Shown: one piece after another, positions 49,601-58,800 of the stretch
Position numbering within the stretch: position 1 is the stretch's first letter
Layout: each line of letters begins with the position of its first letter
NCBI RefSeq assembly: GCF_001039355.2
Contig: NW_019775469.1
Location: forward strand, 1 to 64,000
Origin: Lingula anatina
Taxonomy: Eukaryota; Brachiopoda; Lingulata; Lingulida; Lingulidae
DNA length: 64,000 bases
Direction: 5' to 3'
Notes under the pieces: generated by a model
The model's input: only the letters and a program-made list of their open reading frames with translations
Told to the model about the DNA's origin: nothing
Databases searched by the model: none
Position numbers and translations under genes: made by a program

Positions 49601-50035
49601 AGACCAATTTCAGAATGACCATGTGGTGAACAGTTTTCAATGTTTGTCTATCACTCAAAAATCATTTAGATAAAAAAATCAGATAATATGCACAAAGTAG
49701 GAGCAGTGAAAGACAAAACGCAGGACTGGCGTACGTGGAGGATTGCTCACCACTATGGTTGCCCCTGAGAAGAGACAAAGTCAAAAGTCAAGAAGAAGAA
49801 AAAGAAGATCAACAGTTTCAGATCACCTCCATTCTCAGTGACATCCCCCCACCCCCAGTCCAACTGACCGCTATCACCTTGACCAGCATACTTACCCAGT
49901 GGACATGTGCAGGTGGTGGTCAAGGTGGGCCCGGCCACCACCACATGGCAGGTACCGCCATTGTTACAGAAGTGGTTCTCTGGACGACAGGGGTTTGGGT
50001 GCTGACATGTTGACCCTACAAATTCATTGCCACAA
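20985..50035 (-). CDS. Notch: Notch receptor, 5'-incomplete (32 exons)
   Basis: 32 exons (coordinates in the exon entries) join without a phase conflict into 2449 residues plus stop. Order: second half of EGF1, EGF2-36, three LNR repeats, NOD and NODP heterodimerisation domains, one transmembrane helix, RAM (GVTWFPEGF), ankyrin repeats, a Ser/Pro-rich and Gln-rich region, and a PEST tail with WSSSSP, ending EGIYI. The order is collinear with vertebrate NOTCH1, including ligand-binding EGF11-12. Family knowledge: single-pass receptor for Delta and Serrate/Jagged, cleaved by ADAM and gamma-secretase, whose freed intracellular part joins CSL and Mastermind on target genes. A possible furin site (RVKR or RRFRR) lies in the NOD region and a GV pair at the inner membrane edge fits the gamma-secretase cut. 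Most EGF introns are phase 1. The signal peptide and the first half of EGF1 are not in this model. Identity is certain; individual splice sites are placed by consensus. Confidence 0.97.
21532..21590 (-). repeat. Notch: Gln-codon repeat in Notch
   Basis: Mixed CAA/CAG codons encode two Gln runs ([15 protein letters not shown]). This corresponds to the glutamine-rich OPA-type region of other Notch proteins and may vary in length. Confidence 0.9.
22545..22642 (-). CDS. Notch: Notch exon: ankyrin repeat 5
   Basis: [20 protein letters not shown] and [11 protein letters not shown], ending in phase 0. Confidence 0.95.
23026..23173 (-). CDS. Notch: Notch exon: ankyrin repeats 3-5 part
   Basis: [20 protein letters not shown] and [17 protein letters not shown]. 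Confidence 0.95.
23554..23705 (-). CDS. Notch: Notch exon: ankyrin repeats 2-3
   Basis: [20 protein letters not shown] and [20 protein letters not shown], canonical ankyrin TPLH/TALH motifs. Confidence 0.95.
24043..24225 (-). CDS. Notch: Notch exon: ankyrin repeats 1-2 start
   Basis: [15 protein letters not shown], an acidic Ser-Gly insert ([17 protein letters not shown]), then [19 protein letters not shown]. Confidence 0.95.
24436..24613 (-). CDS. Notch: Notch exon: pre-ankyrin
   Basis: [15 protein letters not shown] and ALTPPQGD, the strongly conserved stretch ([15 protein letters not shown] in vertebrates) before ankyrin repeat 1, ending VDIKGP. Confidence 0.95.
24949..25060 (-). CDS. 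Notch: Notch exon: RAM linker
   Basis: Acidic linker with DAWSDDEPP and a basic KQKKMK patch that may act in nuclear import. Phase 0 end. Confidence 0.88.
25340..25580 (-). CDS. Notch: Notch exon: transmembrane helix and RAM
   Basis: Juxtamembrane [11 protein letters not shown], transmembrane [20 protein letters not shown], stop-transfer RKRK, then the RAM motif [10 protein letters not shown] that docks on CSL. Confidence 0.96.
25789..25937 (-). CDS. Notch: Notch exon: NODP
   Basis: [20 protein letters not shown] and [13 protein letters not shown], the NODP strand/helix pattern with its two cysteines. Confidence 0.9.
26006..26141. repeat. Dispersed repeat family 2, copy B
   Basis: Intronic relative of 4242-4370, with the same leading GTGAAAAAGTCTGAAAATATGA block, GGCCCTCAGCATCGATC and CATTACTG end. 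Confidence 0.7.
26416..26963 (-). CDS. Notch: Notch exon: LNR1-3 and NOD
   Basis: The rest of LNR1 (CGYDGKDC), LNR2 ([17 protein letters not shown]), LNR3 ([17 protein letters not shown]) and NOD ([18 protein letters not shown]). Basic clusters RVKR and RRFRR near its end are candidate furin S1 sites. Confidence 0.95.
27269..27456 (-). CDS. Notch: Notch exon: EGF36 end, LNR1 start
   Basis: [12 protein letters not shown] ends the EGF array; a linker follows ([16 protein letters not shown]), then [16 protein letters not shown], the first half of LNR1. Confidence 0.94.
27701..27905 (-). CDS. Notch: Notch exon: EGF34 end, EGF35, EGF36 start
   Basis: GYSGTYC, then [14 protein letters not shown] (EGF35) and [15 protein letters not shown] (EGF36). 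Confidence 0.93.
28217..28860 (-). CDS. Notch: Notch exon: EGF29 end to EGF34 start
   Basis: The largest EGF exon: EGF29 end (LCAHGGTC), EGF30 (INECESVPC), EGF31 (INECLPKPC), EGF32 ([10 protein letters not shown]), EGF33 ([18 protein letters not shown]) and most of EGF34 ([14 protein letters not shown]). Phase 0 donor GTAAGA. Confidence 0.96.
29140..29293 (-). CDS. Notch: Notch exon: EGF28, EGF29 start
   Basis: [16 protein letters not shown] and [10 protein letters not shown]; the VxWC start and WTGxYC end match EGF28 of vertebrate Notch. Continues into [10 protein letters not shown] of the long EGF29. Confidence 0.94.
29543..29744 (-). CDS. Notch: Notch exon: EGF26 end, EGF27
   Basis: [17 protein letters not shown], then [16 protein letters not shown], ending PQCE in phase 0 at a GTAAGG donor. 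Confidence 0.94.
30081..30309 (-). CDS. Notch: Notch exon: EGF24 end, EGF25, EGF26 start
   Basis: [34 protein letters not shown] (EGF25) and INDNDCTS of EGF26. Phase 2 at its end. Confidence 0.94.
30599..30754 (-). CDS. Notch: Notch exon: EGF22 end, EGF23, EGF24 start
   Basis: [18 protein letters not shown] and [12 protein letters not shown] (EGF23), then VNRDDCAH of EGF24. Confidence 0.93.
31087..31320 (-). CDS. Notch: Notch exon: EGF20 end, EGF21, EGF22
   Basis: [16 protein letters not shown] (EGF21) and the unusual EGF22 with [15 protein letters not shown], matching the non-calcium-binding EGF22 of vertebrates. Confidence 0.94.
31558..31600 (+). repeat. (AAT)n microsatellite
   Basis: About 14 AAT units in a Notch intron, starting 22 bases beyond an exon end. 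Confidence 0.95.
31622..31767 (-). CDS. Notch: Notch exon: EGF19 end, EGF20
   Basis: [14 protein letters not shown], then [15 protein letters not shown] and CSCQPGYT. An (AAT)n run lies 22 bases after its donor. Confidence 0.93.
32066..32261 (-). CDS. Notch: Notch exon: EGF17 end, EGF18, EGF19 start
   Basis: [17 protein letters not shown] with [10 protein letters not shown] (EGF18, the YxDxxC ending as in vertebrates), then [16 protein letters not shown]. Confidence 0.94.
32303..32340 (+). repeat. (TTTA)n microsatellite
   Basis: Tandem TTTA units with an ATTATT continuation, intronic in Notch. Confidence 0.85.
32585..32695 (-). CDS. Notch: Notch exon: EGF16 end, EGF17
   Basis: [19 protein letters not shown] and CQCNPGFT, one repeat per exon, phase 1 to 1. 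Confidence 0.93.
32875..33108 (-). CDS. Notch: Notch exon: EGF14 end, EGF15, EGF16
   Basis: [16 protein letters not shown] (EGF15) and [17 protein letters not shown] (EGF16), ending CPLGTQ at a GTGATT donor. Confidence 0.93.
33435..33545 (-). CDS. Notch: Notch exon: EGF13 end, EGF14
   Basis: FSGPRC, then [16 protein letters not shown] and CDCTR; one base left over at a GTACCG donor. Confidence 0.92.
34419..34532 (-). CDS. Notch: Notch exon: EGF12 end, EGF13
   Basis: YTGTLC, then [17 protein letters not shown] and CQCQA. The donor GTCGGT is weaker than the others but gives the right phase to the next exon. Confidence 0.9.
36117..36305 (-). CDS. Notch: Notch exon: EGF11, EGF12 (ligand-binding)
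   Basis: Completes EGF11 ([10 protein letters not shown]) and encodes EGF12 ([19 protein letters not shown]). EGF12 keeps the Thr before the third cysteine that carries O-fucose in other Notch proteins, and the acidic calcium-binding start. Confidence 0.96.
36627..36782 (-). CDS. Notch: Notch exon: EGF9 end, EGF10, EGF11 start
   Basis: [17 protein letters not shown] is the characteristic short EGF10, nearly matching the vertebrate HLNDACISNPC repeat; it then enters VDINECNE of EGF11. Confidence 0.95.
36783..42834 (-). other. Notch: Notch intron between EGF9 and EGF10 exons
   Basis: Six kilobases, GT-AG, phase 1. No coding exon or RNA gene recognised; short open frames are unsupported. No marked repeats beyond A/T runs. 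Confidence 0.6.
42835..43065 (-). CDS. Notch: Notch exon: EGF7 end, EGF8, EGF9
   Basis: [16 protein letters not shown] (EGF8) and [16 protein letters not shown] (EGF9), with a GTGAGG donor before a 6-kb intron. Confidence 0.95.
43696..43818 (-). CDS. Notch: Notch exon: EGF6 end, EGF7
   Basis: FQGTNC then [17 protein letters not shown] and CNCPSHRQ. Flanked by the two long introns of 4.2 kb and 0.6 kb. Confidence 0.93.
43819..48055 (-). other. Notch: Notch intron between EGF6 and EGF7 exons
   Basis: 4.2 kb, phase 1. Contains a T/G homopolymer pair (about 43959-43989), the ambiguous base at 44821, and a somewhat GC-richer block near 47380-47590. No exon recognised. Confidence 0.6.
44821..44821. 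other. Ambiguous base (N) between near-identical 25-bp copies
   Basis: The single N is flanked by CTGAAGTGAACAGTT...GACTTC on the left and TTGAAGTGAACAGTT...GACTTC on the right, suggesting an assembly join across overlapping sequence. Confidence 0.85.
48056..48192 (-). CDS. Notch: Notch exon: EGF5 end, EGF6
   Basis: [12 protein letters not shown] closes EGF5; [18 protein letters not shown] and SCSCAQ make EGF6. GTGAGA donor. Confidence 0.92.
48549..48753 (-). CDS. Notch: Notch exon: EGF3 end, EGF4, EGF5 start
   Basis: [15 protein letters not shown] is EGF4; [19 protein letters not shown] opens EGF5 with a calcium-binding DINE start. Phase 2 at its end. Confidence 0.93.
49129..49260 (-). CDS. 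Notch: Notch exon: EGF2 end, EGF3
   Basis: Reads [20 protein letters not shown], then HQGKC and [14 protein letters not shown] donor, one base left over. Confidence 0.9.
49896..50035 (-). CDS. Notch: Notch exon: EGF1 end, EGF2
   Basis: Reads [11 protein letters not shown] (end of EGF1), then [18 protein letters not shown] and CTCPLG (EGF2). The first base completes a codon from an upstream exon not found here, so this is not the first coding exon. Confidence 0.9.
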
Positions 50036-53000
50036 CTGAAAAAACAAAAAGCAATATTCGTTTAGTTTAATATGCTGATGCTGTATTTCTATGACATAAT
50101 TCAATTTCTTATGCTTAATAATACTATAAAAAAAATAACACATCTGCTGTGACATAATAATATGCATCTGCTGTGACATGATAAATTAAATTTTTAAACA
50201 TTTCATCAACAAAATCTTCTAAATAAAGTAAACATGTGCTGCTATGACATGAACTGGAATTTCACCTTGGAAAAATTGCTTAATTGAGTCTTATCACACA
50301 CAACCCAGAGCACAGATAATTGATGTTTAGAAAACAAAGACAAGGGGCTCCATGTCTGACGGACGGGAAAAACTGTTTTCCCATGTGCTCTTCGACTCTG
50401 GAACCATTTCTCAGTCACAACAATAAACGCCAACTAGCAAGTCAGTCAAAACAGCGTTCCTATTGTTGTCATCTGCAGCAACATGACACACTGGAGTCAA
50501 CAAATGAGCCCAAATCAGTCAAATGTGTGTGTTACACACTGAAATCATGTTTCCATGTTTTTTTTTCGTGGGTGATAAAATGTGTAGTGCAATTTTCCCT
50601 GCCCTTCTATCTTTCCACTGCATATATAGAAAGTATATAGCCTTGTTTTGGCTTTCATTATAAAATACCCATGAACAAATGACCTGTAACTTTAATTCAA
50701 ACATATAACACTTGTTATTTTTTTCACTTACAGCTTCTTATTACAATATATTACATTCAATTTTGTTGATTAATTTTTTTTTTTTTTTTTTTGAGAAACA
50801 CAATGAAGAGCTGGTGTTTGGAAATATAAAGAGCCTCTCTGTGGGGGAGGATTCTCTATTGTTTTAGATGCTTCAACAGATCTATTTTAGTACAACTTCA
50901 ATTGTTCAGACCAAAACCACCTGTTTCTGATGAACTAAAAAGTGCTGCACTTGACTGATAACACATCTGGCTTGCACAAGCATCATCCACTTGTTTTATG
51001 CAAGAGGTAGCAATACTGACAATTCCTTGCCCATCTTACAAATGATTCCCCTGCTGTATGTGTATCACAAAATCCTTCCACAGTCAAGATAATTTTTTAA
51101 AACACAATTCAAGTTGCTCTCTCTCTCTCTTTATTAATTTATTTTCTGCAAATCTTCAAAAAAGTGTTCTTACAGAATGATGTATTGGATTTCATCACTT
51201 CATTCCAATCCAAAATCATCTCCTGCTAGTTCTGTAAATCTGCTAACCCTAGAAAGGTTGGTTCCATGAAGTGATGAGTGATTCACTCCATATTCTGGGA
51301 TTAAAGGATTCTAGTGCAGAATGCTATCCTTATTATTACTGTGAATCATTTTGAATCTGACTAATTCAAAATGTTCGTGTTTAACAGGATGTAAGGTTCC
51401 TAAATGCACATGTCCAAGCTTTTTTTAAAGATAAGGCAATTACTCTCTAGAGCTAGAAAAAAATCAGCTGAAGTTTTTATCAAAAAAAAAAAAAAAAAAT
51501 GCTTTTTATGAAATATGCAGAAACAACAATCTGAAAGTTATTCAAAGTGAGAAAATTATGAAATCTTGAAAAAAAATCAAATAAAAGTGTTCAAAATTTG
51601 AGAAGATTCGTAGCACTTCGCCTTCAGCAAACTCTTCTCTGCTTTCTTTATTTAAATTTATTGCAAAGTTGCTGTAAATGTCACGGGTGTGCCAGAGTGG
51701 TTTAACCTAGTGTCACAACTCGTACCCATTTCTAACTTGAATCATTTGAATGTGGTTAGGTCGGCTCTCATTCAAATTCCAAAGACATTGTAATATGGTA
51801 ATGTTAAATAATATAATTTCTATTTCGCTATATGCGCAAAAAACATCGAGAGTTCAAAATCTGACATTGAATGTCAAATAGTTAGAAAGTGACCGCAGAA
51901 TGAAAATGCACCATGTGCCCTCTACTTAAAAAGTCACGCCTTAAGTAGTTCATATCAATTGTCATGACCATGAAAATATATACTGGTGAAACATACACTT
52001 TTGACATTTTGATCCTCAATTTTTTAAGCAAAGCACAAACAAGATTTATAAATATTTCTGACTAAAAACAAGACGAGGGCTTTGTATGAAGCAGAACAAA
52101 GTGGTAACCTAGCATGTAGGGCTATCTAAACATTCACTTGGCTCTACTTGAAATTTGCATAATGAGAACAAGTAGCACTCTTCGGCCTGCCTTTCTCACA
52201 CTCATGTTGTCTGGCATACTGGAGTATCACTTATAGCGGGTATCCACAGAATCTAAAACTGCCTCCACATATTTATGGACCATCTCGAAAAATTGGGTAA
52301 ATATTTCCAGTTCCTTCAGCTTTTGTTTTGTTTTAGTTTTTTTTTTTCATAAATTTCATTTGTTTTTTTGCACATAATTTTAGGAAAATAAAAAAATATT
52401 TTGCTTACAAAATTTACATATCTAAAACTTCTAAAGTAAAGTATTTTAGTAATTAATAGATCAATTCAGTTATATTTAGTTTTTCATCACTGACCAAAAT
52501 CCTGAACAATTCCTTTTCAAGTTCTTTAGGACAGAAGGTGGGTTATATAACATGTTCTCATTATTACACTTTTTTTGCCAACACCAAAACAAAGAGTAAG
52601 AGAATCTAAACCAATTTGCAAATAAGGAAATTCATTTCAACATTAATTCTGCTATTTTGATCTCCTCCCTTTCTAGTATCAGGGCCCTCTTTATCAGCAA
52701 ATCACTCAATCACTTATGCAAGTCGCCTGGTTTTATCTTTCGTTGCAAGATACTTATTTCTCTTATCAAACTGGAAAACAGACTTTGAATTCAGCCTGAT
52801 CTTCCATTGTTCTGTTCCTTGTATCAGCCCCCCTATCAACTAATGCATCTTGCTGTATCTCTCCCATCCCAGCTTGTTAAACACTTGATAAGGTAACTGA
52901 GCAAGGTAACTACCGTTTATAAACTAAATGTAATATGACAGATATTTAAGTCTGTTTTTATCTAACTTGGGAGGGGGGGGGGGGGTGATAAATACATTTA

Positions 53001-54125
53001 TTTGAACCTGTATTAAAGAGTTAAGGTTTATGGAATGGTTTGGAGTATGTTGACAATTTCTCAATTGTCCTCAGTTTGCATGAGATATGTAGTGTCTAAA
53101 ATGGAGTTTCACCACCATGAAAGACCTTATCTTTGTTACTACAGAATAACCTCAAGAAATAAAGAAAGTAAAAACCTAGCTTAACTGAGTCAATTGCTTT
53201 CGCTAACAATACAGCTTTTTGCTAGAAGTGATAAGACCAAAGACAAAAAAGCTATATTTGTCTGTTAGATTGCATCACCCCTTTCACCTTTACTTTTGAA
53301 CGTTCACACAAAAAAGAGAAGAATAACAGTTATTGAAATCACCAAGGGGAACTAAGTACGGCGCCATTCACTCAGCATTGTACGACTATTGCCTTGTTAA
53401 TGGGAATACCCAAGACTCCCAATACCAGCTTAGATACACACAGAGAAGTTCCTGATTCTCTCATCAATAATTCCAGGTGAGACAATGATCAATATTGATC
53501 TGTCACCTGGGGAGAGTTTCCTGCAATTAGTTAAACATACCTGTTCTTGCTGATCTAACTGCAGGGAATTAAGCTCCAATTAGCAACAGGCAGAAAACAC
53601 ACTGTTGCATATCTACAAGTGTATCTCGTGCCTTTCATCTCAGAAGGAAGCGCACTATTGTTTTCTCCCTGGGGTATTCTATTTCAAGTGCCAGGATGAA
53701 TATTTGTTCATTACTAAGTGGTACAGAAAATGACAGCCTATGAGTAATATATGACCACTGATTTGGCACTATTATATAGAATATGCATAATGACAACATC
53801 AACACAAATGACATGGTCACATCAGGTGAGATTAGAGAAGGAAAGAACTTATCTATTTATATATTTTCCCATTTTGCAAGTATAGGCCAGCAACTTCTTC
53901 CTGAAATTACAACTACGACACTTTTTGTTAAAACAACTGCAAAAGTTTAAATCCAAGGTCCTCCTGTTCAATACTTCTAAATTGTGACATTGCACCTCTA
54001 GTCACTGTCTACTGCATTTACTAATGAGACAAGAAATGTATGATTTCAGCTTTATAAACAATTGTTTATCCACAAAGAGTGTCAAACATAGTTGAACTCA
54101 TCTGTGAGCATGAAAGTGGGGACTC

Positions 54126-54143
54126 CCCCCCCCCCCCCCCCCC
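54126..54143 (+). repeat. Poly-C tract
   Basis: About 18 C in a row; one of several long G/C homopolymers in the window (also 52974-52985 and 60192-60201). Confidence 0.85.
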
Positions 54144-55783
54144 ACCTTTACAGTGAGTCTGTATGTGTGAGTGTGTGCGTGTAAGATGGCAATACCCTGA
54201 TTTCATTTCAACATTATTTGAGATGAAATTTGAACTTTAGCATACTTGTTCATTTCTATCCAATTCCCTTTCTGCAACAGTCACAATCAATAAAACAGGC
54301 TATATTATTTAGCCAAACATCTCTTAAACTGCATTTTAGCTGCTAAAAATTCAAGTGACCTGATTGATTGTTGAAATTCTGATGATTTGACTTTTTTTTT
54401 TCCACTTAAAACTCAGTCAAATAGCAGTCAGTCAGAGTTGTGTCTGCCAGACAGATTTCCAGATTAAGTGAAATATAAACTGGGCCCAATAGTTAAGCTC
54501 AGTATTTCCAGTGTGAGGCCCTGGTCTACATATGGGCCACGTTCACAAAGCTAGAGGGTTCAAATCCTCTCATTTTGCTTCGGTTTTGAACGTCAGTGAA
54601 CTGCCTACGGTAACTCTTTAATGCAAGACTTAGTACACTTGAGCATGTGCATAAATACAGGTTGATTGCAATCAGCCAAAGATTGATAGCTTGACCACAT
54701 ACCATGGACTCACAATCAAGAGACTTTTTTTAAATGCATGTAAATGCACGGACTGAATCAGTTGGGGGAAAAAAAGAACAAGGCTAGACGTCACCATATA
54801 AAAAGACCCTGAGTGTGCTTCAATATGTCACAGGAATCTGTTGACGTGTGTGCTTCATGCCTCTAAATGGTGACCTCCGTTTGGTAATTTTAACCAAGAC
54901 TTGTGCCTTGTGGTGTATAAATCTAAACAATGACCTCTGCTTTTCCGGATTCTGTTTTTGTCAAGTAAGATTTATATTTCAACTGCCGAAAAACAGTTGC
55001 TGCGTCTTGTTTGGTTTGGAAATGCAACATTTTTTTAAACAATAAAATTGATCAGTGGTAAGCACAGTAGCATTCTTTCATGTTGTCAAGTATGGCATTT
55101 AAATAGTTATAAAATGTGATGCTTCCAAAGACATGGTGTCTTTTAAATCTTTGCTTCCATTATAAAAATGACAAAATATATATAAAAATTGGACAAAGAA
55201 TAATGGCCATCTTTGTATTTTGAAAAAAAGTAATATTTTCACCTTTTCAGAAAACAATGTTAATGCCAGCTGAGCTTTATCATTACCTCAAGCCAAAAAA
55301 TTACCACTACAGTCAACATTTTGGCTATTTGGATCTAAATACCAAATAAAACAAATGAATATCTTCTCAATTTCAAAGTCCACATACACTGTAATATGGT
55401 AACAAGCATATGAATGTTTCAAAGTATTGAGCAATAAGCCAAAGAATGAAAGAAAACCTCATTCAGTAAAATGTAATGAGATATTTGCCCAACAATGCCA
55501 CACTTAAAACTTTCATTCTTTCCCTACTCAAGATAGTTTAACAGGCCATTAGGTCTTTAAAGTAAGTTGGAGATAAAAATCACTAAAGTCAACTAAAAAA
55601 GAAACAGCATTTGGAGAAGCTCTTTAACAATACTGCTTATAACTATAAAAATAATCAAATAATTAGTCTCAGGAATAACTTTAGTTTTATAAAAAATTGT
55701 ATTGTTGATTACAGTCTGTTAATTTATGTGTAAAAACATAATGCCTAGTAACTGAGTGTGGTCAGCAATTTGGTGAAAAAAAC

Positions 55784-55830
<47 letters not shown>

Positions 55831-55852
55831 TATAAAGAGAGAGAGAGAGAGA
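55784..55852 (+). repeat. Compound (TG)n(GA)n microsatellite
   Basis: A TG run passes directly into GA runs with one ATATAAAG interruption. Confidence 0.95.
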
Positions 55853-58800
55853 GACTCAGACTCATAATTCATAGTACTAACTGGAGCACTATGTGAACAT
55901 GTAGACACAGAATGCCCAAAGCCTACAATTAACATGTACATACCAGTCCTACTTTGATTCTTATCACCTTGTGCAGCCTTTTTGGGGATACAGTGCTTGG
56001 TTTTTGACAATCCGACTATTGTTGAAGTTAGATCTCAGAATGTTATATTCTTATTCATTAAATAAATGACAAAAACAGTTGGGTGAGAACCAAAGAGAAT
56101 AATATTTAAATATCACATAGCGCTAAATTTCTTCAGTTTAGTGCTGCTTCCCAGTGTTCTAAACTGTCATGTTATAACTAATAGCTGCTTGAAAGTATAC
56201 AACTTACATATATATTTCAAAATACTCCTGAATTAGACTGAACTAGCTAACCCCTCCCCACCACATGCATGCATACACATGCATGCACACGCACACATGC
56301 GACTTCGTAGGTTGAAGTACCCTCTCTTACATCATTTCCATTGACTAGTTATATATCATGCAAGCAAAATCATAAAGTTAATTTACTACAACTACAGTAA
56401 ATAGTTGAAGTGCTAGCAGTGTACGTAAGAGCCAACTGAGGACTGAGTCCACTTTTGGTTTCTGAACCACACCAGGGGTTAAACCCCGAGTGCTGGTGGC
56501 TTAAAAGTTAAATCACAAGTGGTTCCATCTTGTGGTTGGGTTGCTTAGTAGTGGAAGTACATAAACCTATGTTTTCTACATTGCACTATAGCCACTCAAC
56601 AAACACCTGCCTCCATGAAAAGTAACTGCATTAATATCTTTTTAACAACCGACCCCCTCCCCCATTCTGTATAGATAAGAGGGTTCTTGATAATGGAAGA
56701 AAAAAGTTATCAAAAATAAATTCTGCCTTGCACTGACATTATGTTATTATATTCAAAATCAAAACACACATAACTTCACTTTTTATACCTAACAAATAAA
56801 ATGTGACGCCAGGGGTATCCAAACCCATATAAACTTGGCACCATCTCTTCCTCTCTCCCTCTCTCCATCCCTTTCCTGTTTAGCCAATAAACAACCCCAG
56901 AAGCTATAGCACACTTTTTTCTCTTTTACTTGCATGCGGCTTGGTCATACCAAACCAATTACACAGTCGCAGCCCTCTCATTTGTTTTTACTTGGAACTG
57001 ACCTGCATAACATCTTTCAAGCCATGGGAAAGTGGCGCGAGATCAAGACCATCAAAATCACATCCAAATGTTCTCATTGGAAGTTTGAAGAGTTTTATAT
57101 TAGGCTTTGGAGGTTTCTGTGGCAGTATGACTTAAGGTGGAGCATTTGGTTCACAATTGCATGGCTGCCAAAGCTAAAATAGTCAGTTTCAGCACAAACA
57201 GGAAGAAGCATGCAGTTATTATTAAGTCATTATTAAAATTGAACAATGACAGACAAAATCAAAAGATGTTTTTTTTTTTTGCTTGTTTTCTTTCTATCAA
57301 AAAGTGGAAACTGATTTTTTCAAAACCCAAGACTAATGGCCAAACACCATACCAAAATGTGCAAGAGACAATAACATATAATGGCATCCTATGTGCTTTT
57401 CCTCCTTTTCACCTTTATCTTTCAAATCCGTTTTATATGAAACTGATTTAGTCGTAGTCTGCAGTCTGTCTCTTTCCTGTTACTCAGTTTGCATTTCAGC
57501 ACAATCCTCGCACTCCCAAGTGTGCCATTAAAAAAACACAGTCACTCCAACATTGCCGTATGGGTATTAAATTTCTCTAAATTGAACAACCAAATAAGGC
57601 AAACCAAAATTAAATTCTAACAGCAGACTTTTTAGCAGATTACATTTTCAAAAGACCCATTCAAGCAGTTTGTCATTCTTAATGGTCTTGGGGGCTGAGA
57701 GTTAAGTATTTTTCAAGATTCAATACCACTCTAACTGGGCTGGGTAAAGTGTGCCAGCAAATGAGTGAGGATATGAAATGTCTCCAGCCTCACGCCTCAC
57801 ATAGGACCTTTGTTTGGTCACCCCGGAGTTAGACTTAATTAGCATGCACACCTGCCTCGGCAAACAGAAGCCTGGGCTCTGATTGGCTGTGGCCACTCCA
57901 GTGAAAACACCATTACAGCCATCAGCGGTCCTCCTGCCTTTTGTTGTGTCCCAGTAAATCACACACTGCACGTGAATAGGACAACATACGGCAAATGTGG
58001 CACACACGATCTGCATGCTCAAGTGTGGACACACGCTGTTTGGGCTTTAATGGCTTACGTTTGCCTGATGTAGTTCGACCCCAGTTGGCAAACATCCGAG
58101 CACCCATGGACTATTTATGCCTCAATATATGCACAGCGGACGACTCATTCATATTTCCTGCTTTTTGAAAGAATCTGGCAACTATATAGAATGAGTATTT
58201 TTCAAATTTAAATAGGCAGAGGTCCAAATGTGTTGGTTAGCACTTGAAAGAGTAAATGGCTTCTTCGTTTACCAACTGGTATGCTCAACAAAGGCCCATT
58301 TTTCATACATTTTTGTTACTTTAAATTCTAAACTGCCTTTTCTCACATACATGAAGTAACAGGTGTGAGGAAAGACAAACTAAATTAATGGAAAAATTTC
58401 ACTTGAAATGAACTTGGGTACAGAACTGGGGTGCTTTTTTTTTATCTGATTTTCTATTTCTGCTTAAAGCTGACATCTTAAACCAAAAATATTTACAAAC
58501 AAGACTAAAATAAAATAATGCTGTGGAACATGCAAAACCATCAAAACAAAAAACATATTTCAACTTGTGTAAAAAGAAACAGTTTTGGACACATTTTCAT
58601 ACTCTGGTATTACAAATGCAAATGACGTGGCTATCTCACTTTGAGCATTCATGAATTAAAATGGGGGGCCATTTTTGACATTATCACGAGTGGGGACGTT
58701 TACACAGAAGTTGAATATCAAGGCACATCACATACGTATATGTTCCAGTAATGACATATACCACGAAAGGTGGGAATTTGAGAGATGCTATCTTCCACGG

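Noticed and set aside
49735-50013. Plus-strand 92-codon frame over the first Notch exon
   Set aside because: Shadow of EGF2 coding sequence; no splice or family support.
57720-58034. 104-codon minus-strand frame with several cysteines
   Set aside because: Cysteine spacing is not that of an EGF repeat and there is no fitting splice site, so it is not the missing 5' Notch exon.
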